In this document: positions 58,631 to 64,000 of the stretch, one piece after another | Numbering within the stretch: the stretch's first letter is position 1 | Layout: each line of letters opens with the position of its first letter | Origin: Shewanella insulae | GTDB taxonomy: Bacteria; Pseudomonadota; Gammaproteobacteria; Enterobacterales; Shewanellaceae | DNA: 64,000 nt | Direction: 5' to 3' | Assembly (NCBI RefSeq): GCF_009831655.1 | Contig: NZ_WRPA01000001.1 | Coordinates: forward strand, 642,437 to 706,436 | Position numbers and translations under genes: made by a program | Notes under the pieces: generated by a model | The model's database searches: none | What the model saw: the letters and a program-made list of their open reading frames with translations, nothing else | Told to the model about the DNA's origin: nothing

Positions 58631-59743
58631 TCACGCCATCACCTCTTTGAGGGCGACCCGCTTGGCGCCGTGCAGCACGCCGTGACATTCGGACAATATG
58701 GAGAGGGCTATCGAGGATGGCAGCTCGCCCCCTAACGCCAGGCCGGCCGGCGCCGAGAAATAGGCGTTAAAACTTGCCGAGTCGAGCTCGGCAAGGGCCA
58801 GCACCCTGTCACGCCTATGGCCAGGGCCCAGTAGCGCCAGGTAGCTAAGCTCCCGGGCGTGTTGATGAATTGCTGCCAGAGCCTGGGCATCCAGCTCTAG
58901 GTTATGTTGCATCACGATGGCGCCATCGAGACGAGTCCAGAAACTCTGGGGCAGCTCATTAACCGGTAGCTTGATGATGTTGGCGCCAACAAAGTCATAC
59001 TCCCTGGCATAGCTGGTGCGACGGTCGACCACATCCACTCGCCAGCCCAGCTGCTGAGCAATTTGACACACGGGCTGGGCGTCCAGGCCGCCGCCGAAGA
59101 TGGCGATGCGATGACGTTCACGCAGGGGAACGACTAAACTTGCAGACTCACATAGCACTGCCTCGCCCTGCACTGAATGGCCTTGTAAGATGCCGGGGCG
59201 GGGAAAGTCGCTCAGTTGCCAGCCCGCCTTGGCATCATCCAGGGCCTGCTGACTACACCACACCTGAGCGCCTATGACGTTACTGTGACCAGATGAATCA
59301 GAGGAACCAGCGGCACTAGTCGAATCGAGCGACAGCGAAGCATCGACGAGATCTAGCTGATAATGGCATCGCCCCTGGCTGGCGAGCGCGGCCTTGAGCG
59401 CCTGAAAATGCAGATAGTGATTGGCGGCGCACAGGGGCACCAGCATGAGATGAACGAGTCCGCCACAGCCTAGCTGATAGCTAGCATCGGCCTCGTCGGT
59501 GGCATCGTAACAGACGCTGGCGGCCTGCCCCGTCTGGATCACCTTCTGGGCTCGGCGGCGAAGGTCGGCCTCCAGGCAACCGCCGCTCACCAGGCCGACA
59601 CTCTTACCCATACCGTGGATCAGCATCATGGCGCCCACCTTGCGATAGGCCGAGCCCTCCACATGGGTCACCACGGCCAGCACCCAATCATCTTGGGGCG
59701 CCGCCGACCAGGCGTTGAGCAGATCTTCGATGTGATGTGACAT
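58631..59743 (-). CDS. XdhC family molybdenum-enzyme maturation factor
   Basis: 370 residues. XdhC/CoxI N-terminal domain (VLAVVTHVEGSAYRKVGAMML, SGGCLEADLRRRAQ, YQLGCGGLVHLMLVPL) and a C-terminal Rossmann domain (RIAIFGGGLDAQPVCQIAQQLGW) with LGPGHRRDRVL. XdhC binds and sulfurates Mo cofactor and inserts it in xanthine dehydrogenase-type enzymes. First gene of the XdhC-MocA-IorA-IorB unit. A Ser-rich insert lies near residues 140-150. Confidence 0.9.
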   Translation of the reverse strand: MSHHIEDLLNAWSAAPQDDWVLAVVTHVEGSAYRKVGAMMLIHGMGKSVGLVSGGCLEADLRRRAQKVIQTGQAASVCYDATDEADASYQLGCGGLVHLMLVPLCAANHYLHFQALKAALASQGRCHYQLDLVDASLSLDSTSAAGSSDSSGHSNVIGAQVWCSQQALDDAKAGWQLSDFPRPGILQGHSVQGEAVLCESASLVVPLRERHRIAIFGGGLDAQPVCQIAQQLGWRVDVVDRRTSYAREYDFVGANIIKLPVNELPQSFWTRLDGAIVMQHNLELDAQALAAIHQHARELSYLALLGPGHRRDRVLALAELDSASFNAYFSAPAGLALGGELPSSIALSILSECHGVLHGAKRVALKEVMA

Positions 59744-59842
59744 ATCCCTGTGTCTCTTAGGCAAAATTAAGGACTAATGCCTTAACCTAGCAGACACAGA
59801 AATAAAAAACAGACTCAAAGCGTTGCAAAAGATTTCACAACG

Positions 59843-59871
59843 AAAAAACGGCGATTCGAATGAACCGCCGT
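59843..59871 (-). terminator. Terminator of the MBL-fold hydrolase gene
   Basis: Six-base arms ACGGCG and CGCCGT followed on the minus strand by six T, 49 bases after the gene end. Confidence 0.7.
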
Positions 59872-59919
59872 CTTAAAACAAGTATTTAGAATCCTGATTA
59901 TCAAGATTAGTTAGTGAGA

Positions 59920-60564
59920 TCAGTTCAGCAGTTGATCCGCCACGAAGGGGTTTTGCTGCCGCTCGGCGCCGAAGGTCGAGATAGGCCCATGACCAGGAAT
60001 AAAGCTCACCTCACGGCCTAAGGGCCAGAGCACCTGGGTGATGGAACGGATCAGATCCTGATGACTCGACTGAGGGAAATCGGTGCGGCCGATAGAGCCC
60101 TTAAACAAAACATCCCCCACCCAGGCCAGCTTGTCAGCCTCGCTGTAAAACACGATATGGCCCGGCGTATGCCCTGGGCAATGCAGCACCTCCAGGGTCT
60201 GCTCGCCCACGGTGACGCGCTCACCCGAAACAAGATACTGGGCCGGCTCGAAGGCAGCCACAGGCAGAAAACCAAAATGCTTGCTCTGTTGCGCCAGGGT
60301 CTCCAGCCAGAAGGCATCGTCCTTATGGGGCCCAATGATGGGCACACCCGCCGCGTCGGCCAAAGCCTTGGCGCCGCCCACATGATCGATATGCCCATGG
60401 GTAAGCAAGATCTTCTCCAACGTCAGGCCGTGATGGGCCAGCTGCTGCTGGATCCGCTCTATGTCACCACCCGGGTCGACCACAGCCGCCAGCTTGGATT
60501 TTTCACACCAGATGATGCTGCAATTTTGCTGAAATGGCGTCACTGGCACGATTTGATACTTCAT
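59920..60564 (-). CDS. MBL-fold hydrolase (YcbL/glyoxalase II-like)
   Basis: 214 residues. Metallo-beta-lactamase fold with the complete metal motif THGHIDHVGG, then HCPGHTPGHIVFY, VGDVLFKGSIGRTDFP and FIPGHGP. This matches the YcbL type of glyoxalase II-like hydrolases, which cleave S-lactoylglutathione or related thioesters. The start at 60564 (MKYQIVPVTPFQQNC) fits the family; an eight-codon upstream extension is not preferred. Confidence 0.9.
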   Translation of the reverse strand: MKYQIVPVTPFQQNCSIIWCEKSKLAAVVDPGGDIERIQQQLAHHGLTLEKILLTHGHIDHVGGAKALADAAGVPIIGPHKDDAFWLETLAQQSKHFGFLPVAAFEPAQYLVSGERVTVGEQTLEVLHCPGHTPGHIVFYSEADKLAWVGDVLFKGSIGRTDFPQSSHQDLIRSITQVLWPLGREVSFIPGHGPISTFGAERQQNPFVADQLLN

Positions 60565-60750
60565 CTTATTCTTTCCACTTTCATCCACCTCGGCATAGGT
60601 TAAATCATCGGGGTGGGATTCTCTAACGGCACTGACAAAAAGATTGATCTAGGATAACCTATCCGCGTCATTTAGTACTCTGTTGCCTGACATTAGCGCA
60701 CATTTTTTCATCAAGATGAATTATCAATAAGAATCAGCTAAAGGATCATC

Positions 60751-62040
60751 ATGTCCGACCTACAACGCCTCGCCGGCATCCATTGCCGCAAACACTTTTT
60801 TTCGCTGCCACTAGATCACCAAGCCCCAGATGGCGAGTGCATCACTGTCTTCGCCCGCGAACTCGTGGCCCCCGAGCACAAGGACAGCCAGCAGCCTTAT
60901 CTGGTTTACTTCCAGGGCGGCCCTGGCTTTGGCGCCGTCAGACCCGCGGCCAACGGCGGCTGGATAAAGCGCGCCCTGCAGGAATATCGTGTCTTGCTGC
61001 TGGATCAGCGCGGCACCGGCCTGTCCAGCCCCATCAACTATGCCTCACTGGCCCATCTGGACTCACAGGCCCAGGCCGACTACCTCAGCCATTTTCGCGC
61101 CGACAGCATCATCCAAGATGCCGAGCTTATCAGGGCGCAGCTCATAGGCGATGAGAAGTGGAGCATACTCGGTCAGAGCTTCGGCGGCTTCTGCGTGCTT
61201 AAATACCTAAACGATGCGCCCCATGGCCTGCATGAGGCCTACATCACGGGCGGCATCCCTTCGCTGACCCGCAGCGCCGATGAGGTCTATCAGGCCACCT
61301 ACAAGCGGGTGCTGGCCAAGAACCAAGACTTCTTCGCCCGTTTCCCAGACGCGCAAGCCCTGGTTAAACGCCTGGCCGCCTACCTGCAACAGAACGAGGT
61401 GCGCATCGCCACCGGCGAGCGCCTCACGGTGGAGATGCTGCAACTTCTGGGGATCAACATCGGCATGGAGCAAGGGGGCGAGCCCGTCTATTACCTGCTG
61501 GAACAGGCATTGATAGAGACGGCCCAGGGCACTCAAGTCAACCCGCTGTTTTTGGCCCACTTCTGCCAGCTATTGGACTTTAACACCAACCCCATCTTCG
61601 CCCTGCTGCACGAGAGCATCTATTGTCAGCAAGATGCGTCGAGCTGGGCGGCCCATAGGGTGAGACAAAGCTATGATGAGTTTAACTACCAGACGGACAA
61701 GCCCTTCCTGTTTACCGGCGAGATGGTCTATCCCTGGTTCTTCGACCAGTTCACTAACCTCAAGCCGCTGAAACACGCGGCGCACCTGCTGGCCGACAAG
61801 GCCGACTGGCCCATGCTCTACGATCCGGCCAAACTGGCCGACAATCAAGTGCCAGTAGCCGCGGCCATCTACAGCGAAGATATGTTTGTCGAGATGAACT
61901 ACAGCCTGGAGACAGCGGCTCAGGTGGGGAACCTAAGGTACTGGCTCACCTCTGAATATGAGCATAATGGCATACGTATGGATGGGGAGCATATTTTGGA
62001 TAGGTTGATTGGGATTAATCGTGGGGAGAGACTTAGGTAA
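60751..62040 (+). CDS. Proline iminopeptidase-like alpha/beta hydrolase (S33)
   Basis: 429 residues, no signal peptide. S33 family: oxyanion motif FQGGPGFGAVRP, LLDQRGTGLSSP, nucleophile GQSFGGFCVL and a large cap domain; the C-terminal part has the expected acid and His (near MDGEHILDR). It removes N-terminal proline or similar residues from peptides; exact substrate unknown. AAAGGATC precedes the ATG. Divergent from the MBL gene; last housekeeping-type gene before the integron. Confidence 0.9.
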   Translation: MSDLQRLAGIHCRKHFFSLPLDHQAPDGECITVFARELVAPEHKDSQQPYLVYFQGGPGFGAVRPAANGGWIKRALQEYRVLLLDQRGTGLSSPINYASLAHLDSQAQADYLSHFRADSIIQDAELIRAQLIGDEKWSILGQSFGGFCVLKYLNDAPHGLHEAYITGGIPSLTRSADEVYQATYKRVLAKNQDFFARFPDAQALVKRLAAYLQQNEVRIATGERLTVEMLQLLGINIGMEQGGEPVYYLLEQALIETAQGTQVNPLFLAHFCQLLDFNTNPIFALLHESIYCQQDASSWAAHRVRQSYDEFNYQTDKPFLFTGEMVYPWFFDQFTNLKPLKHAAHLLADKADWPMLYDPAKLADNQVPVAAAIYSEDMFVEMNYSLETAAQVGNLRYWLTSEYEHNGIRMDGEHILDRLIGINRGERLR

Positions 62041-62257
62041 ATCTTCTCGGGGGCGTATCGCTCGCCCCTTTTCCCCTGCTCTATCTCTTGCTCATTTCCT
62101 GTTTCGTTCGTCGATTCGTCCATCGAGGCTATTTCATATTTTTAGCATGATTACTTTCGCCGTTGGTGGTGTTGGCATTTGTTAAGGTGATTTGAAGGTC
62201 GTACCTTCGTTGCTATCTAACGCCTGCCCGGCGGGTGCTGTACAAGGACGTACCAAT
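62041..62257. other. Intergenic tract before structured repeats
   Basis: About 200 bases without a gene between the S33 peptidase and the repeat hairpins. A small palindrome GCCCGGCGGGT-type (62225-62236) is seen. Nothing else recognised. Confidence 0.4.
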
Positions 62258-62287
62258 GTCGTGATCACATGGATGTGAAAGAACGAC
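62258..62287. repeat. Structured repeat hairpin A
   Basis: GTCGT and ACGAC arms enclose an inner hairpin CACAT-GG-ATGTG. The layout matches hairpin B at 62372-62401 although the arm bases differ. Confidence 0.6.
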
Positions 62288-62291
62288 GTAT

Positions 62292-62433
62292 GTGCAGATA
62301 CGCCTGTGAGACGCCGTGAATAAATCCCTTTAGGCTCTACCGAAACATCTGATGTGAAAGGACTCACGAATGCCGCGTTGACATGGATGTCAAAGAGCGG
62401 CCTTGTTTCGGAAGCTCACCGGCGTATCTGCAC
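62292..62433. repeat. 142-bp inverted-repeat element (MITE-like)
   Basis: The ends are inverted repeats of 19 bases (GTGCAGATACGCCTGTGAG and its complement, 18 of 19 matching). Inside lie a CCGAAACA/TGTTTCGG pair and hairpin B, with GCCGC/GCGGC arms and a TTGACAT-GG-ATGTCAA core at 62372-62401. No coding frame of any length. It could be a non-autonomous mobile element or a structured RNA. Confidence 0.6.
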
Positions 62434-62619
62434 TAAGTATCTAAACGTCTCTTCGATTTAGCTTCATTTGCTGCGGGTAGTATTTGGTGCAGAAAGGTGA
62501 TCAAAAGCTAACTTGATTTTGCCCCATTGCGAGTTATTGGGGCAGCTGACAATTAACTCTACAAACTATAAGTTGACTAAATTTTAGTAATGCTACAGAG
62601 TTTCTAGAGTACTCCGACT
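62434..62619. other. Region downstream of intI
   Basis: 186 bases. A hairpin TGCCCCAT / ATTGGGGCA is at 62518-62544, without a T run on the intI strand. No integron attC site with full R/L boxes was recognised here. Confidence 0.4.
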
Positions 62620-63579
62620 TTACAGTGTGTCTAACGGACTCGTTGTCCCCGCGAAATGTTGGCCAAGTACATGTGTATAGATTTGTGTTGTACTCACGTC
62701 ATTGTGGCCAAGTAACTCTTGAACACTTCTTATATCACGACCGGCTTGAAGTAGATGAGTTGCGAAGCTATGCCTAAACGTGTGGCAGGTGACGCGTTTA
62801 TTTATTTGAATACTACGCACGGCATTCCCGAGCGCTTTACGAATAACACTCTGATGCAGATGATGCCTGCAAACTATTCCAGTATACGGGTGGATGCAGG
62901 TCGTTTTAGAAGGGAAAATAAACATCCATCCGCGCTGCCTAAAAGCGTTAGGGTATTTACGTTCTAATGCATTTGGCAGTGAAGGGCCTATCCCTCGTTG
63001 GTTGTCATACTGTTGGATCTTAGTAGCTTTCTCAATATATGCTGTAAGCTTTTCGGCGCATTTATGGCTGAGGATGGTTTGCCTATCTTTTCGCCCTTTT
63101 CCGTCTCTAATGGTCAGTGTAGCCCGCTCCATATCAATGTCTTGGACACGTAACCGGAGACATTCTGAAACTCTCAGTCCACTACCATAGAGCAGCTCAA
63201 TGATTAGCCTGTCGCGGCCATAGAGTTGATTTAATATCGATGATATTTCCAATGGGGATAACACTGTCGGTAAATGTCGCTGTTTAGTGGCATAGCAAAA
63301 ACCTAAATCCCCAAGCTCATGGTGCAAATGCTTCTGATACAAATAGGCCAATGCATTAAGTGCAATTTTTTGAGTGTTGATTGCCACATTCCGTTGGTTG
63401 GCAAGGAAGGTTAAAAATTGTGTAACTTCTTCCGTTCCCATTGTTTCGGGGTGACGCTTGTGGTGAAAGTTAATGAATGCCTTGATCCAATACAGATAAG
63501 TTTTTTCTGTTCTAATACTGTAACCACGCATGCGCATTGTTTCTTGAACACCGATTAGAAATAGGCTTTTTAGACTCAT
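62620..63579 (-). CDS. intI: Integron integrase IntI
   Basis: 319 residues. Tyrosine recombinase with R136 (GSGLRVSECLRL), H266 and R269 (HTFRHSF), H292 (LLGHNDV) and Tyr301 (QIYTHVL). The extra IntI-specific helix that sets integron integrases apart from XerCD is present (RKYPNAFRQRGWMFIFPS, about residues 207-225). It recombines attI with attC sites of gene cassettes. GAGGTTATC is placed just before the ATG. The promoter region has an SOS box. The gene is divergent from the cassette array that starts at about 63874. Confidence 0.96.
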   Translation of the reverse strand: MSLKSLFLIGVQETMRMRGYSIRTEKTYLYWIKAFINFHHKRHPETMGTEEVTQFLTFLANQRNVAINTQKIALNALAYLYQKHLHHELGDLGFCYATKQRHLPTVLSPLEISSILNQLYGRDRLIIELLYGSGLRVSECLRLRVQDIDMERATLTIRDGKGRKDRQTILSHKCAEKLTAYIEKATKIQQYDNQRGIGPSLPNALERKYPNAFRQRGWMFIFPSKTTCIHPYTGIVCRHHLHQSVIRKALGNAVRSIQINKRVTCHTFRHSFATHLLQAGRDIRSVQELLGHNDVSTTQIYTHVLGQHFAGTTSPLDTL

Positions 63580-63597
63580 GATAACCTCACTCTAAAG

Positions 63598-63617
63598 TAC
63601 TGTTTATTTATACAGTA
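63598..63617. promoter_or_regulatory. LexA (SOS) box of intI
   Basis: TACTGTTTATTTATACAGTA matches the enterobacterial LexA consensus TACTGTATATATATACAGTA at 18 of 20 positions and lies 19 bases before the intI start. Integron integrases are often under LexA control. Confidence 0.88.
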
Positions 63618-63743
63618 TTATTTGATATTTCCGAATATCAAGGAAAATAGTGAAATAATTTTGCGCGTTTATACACGTACTAATTCATATAGTTCATTTT
63701 TATCAATCAGTTATGTGTTGACGACTTGAGATAATAGGTTTGG

Positions 63744-63763
63744 AAAACGCGCATGCGCGTTTT
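63744..63763. repeat. 20-bp perfect palindrome in the attI region
   Basis: AAAACGCGCATGCGCGTTTT is perfectly self-complementary. Its core GCGCATGCGC recurs at 63852-63861. Confidence 0.8.
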
Positions 63764-63847
63764 TCTAGATGGTATATTTAGCAAAATGCTGATAAGTTCA
63801 TTGTATACAGATAGTTAACTGTGCGCGTTTTTACTGGTCCAACGAGG

Positions 63848-63863
63848 TAAACGCGCATGCGCA
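63848..63863. repeat. Second copy of the ACGCGCATGCGC word
   Basis: TAAACGCGCATGCGCA shares 14 bases with the first palindrome (AAACGCGCATGCGC), 105 bases away and just ahead of the probable recombination point. Confidence 0.75.
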
Positions 63864-63898
63864 CTAATAAAATGTTAAATTTTTCGGAGAGATAGTTA

Positions 63899-64000
63899 AT
63901 GGATTCGAGTCAGAAGGAGAAAGCTCTGGAAGCAATTAAGGCTACTATTGGCACTGAAGAAGGAGAGTATGGAATCGATCTATTTGTTTCCCATCATCTA
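63899..64000 (+). CDS. First integron cassette gene, partial
   Basis: A frame open to the window edge: 34 residues starting MDSSQKEKALEAIKATIGTE. It begins 25 bases after the GTTAAAT core site with GGAGAG as ribosome site, the short leader typical of cassettes. No family recognised from so short a fragment. Confidence 0.7.
   Translation, partial: MDSSQKEKALEAIKATIGTEEGEYGIDLFVSHHL

Larger units (their letters stand above)
63660..63880 (+). other. Probable attI recombination region
   Basis: Region between intI and the first cassette. A core site GTTAAAT fitting GTTRRRY lies at 63874-63880, just before the cassette gene. Upstream are repeated words: TGCGCGTTT at 63662 and 63822 and ACGCGCATGCGC at 63747 and 63850, which could be IntI accessory sites. 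A TGGTATATT extended -10 is at 63770-63778 and may be part of the cassette promoter Pc. Confidence 0.65.

Noticed and set aside
62215..62240. Possible attC site left of the integrase gene (ATCTAACGCC)
   Set aside because: The matching GTTRRRY box and inner L boxes were not found at a suitable distance.
62182..62367. A 61-codon minus-strand frame in the repeat region
   Set aside because: It crosses the hairpin repeats and has no family or ribosome site.

Overview
This window reads as a chromosomal segment of a marine gammaproteobacterium, most likely Shewanella. The evidence is the gene order topA, astB, gsk, hemH, adk, htpG, recR, ybaB, dnaX, apt, together with a trp operon whose trpG and trpD are separate genes, trpC-trpF is fused, and yciO, the PHP nuclease gene, yciB and yciI lie alongside. 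Many short transcription units end in strong hairpin terminators. No rRNA, tRNA or CRISPR was found.

Layout. 1-6.1 kb: chemoreceptor tail, a large Cache/PAS sensor, a tandem retropepsin-like protein and small conserved genes ending with yceI. 6.2-15.1 kb: topA and divergent astB, an AT-rich stretch with a large Ig-like lipoprotein, then a dicarboxylate/amino acid symporter. 15.2-27.7 kb: housekeeping block on the minus strand (gsk, hemH, adk, cnoX-like, htpG, recR, ybaB, dnaX, apt, ybaN). 27.8-30.2 kb: a 40-residue membrane protein beside a perfect FNR-type palindrome, then a bufferin-type RiPP operon: a secreted precursor with ten EGKCG motifs, a DUF692 multinuclear iron oxidase and a DUF2063 partner. 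30.5-36.5 kb: dusC, a DksA-like zinc finger gene, a TonB-dependent receptor and a BNR-repeat protein. 36.8-40.8 kb: rluB-scpB-scpA and yciO-PHP nuclease. 40.9-48.0 kb: the complete trp operon with leader peptide and attenuator. 48.2-54.9 kb: HAD phosphatase, CIA30 protein, HD-GYP protein, yciB-yciI-xthA, chemoreceptor, DUF1097 protein. 55.0-62.0 kb: a molybdenum hydroxylase of isoquinoline oxidoreductase type with its maturation genes, an MBL-fold hydrolase and an S33 peptidase. 62.0-64.0 kb: structured non-coding repeats, then an integron platform (intI, SOS box, attI region, start of the first cassette).

How the parts work together. The buf genes should make a post-translationally modified, secreted, cysteine-rich peptide that binds metal such as copper; a hairpin between precursor and enzyme genes would keep the precursor in excess. 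The trp genes form one attenuated operon with overlapping or near-touching reading frames. The Mo-enzyme genes (2Fe-2S subunit, Tat-exported Mo subunit, XdhC and MocA-like factors) form a coherent unit. The integrase gene at the right edge carries a near-consensus LexA box, so cassette shuffling is probably SOS-controlled; the window ends inside its first cassette.

The points most worth following up are the ten-motif bufferin operon, the dnaX gene (extended repetitive linker plus an A AAA AAG slippery heptamer followed by a stop in the -1 frame), the SOS-linked integron with its palindromic attI repeats, and a 142-bp inverted-repeat element next to it.
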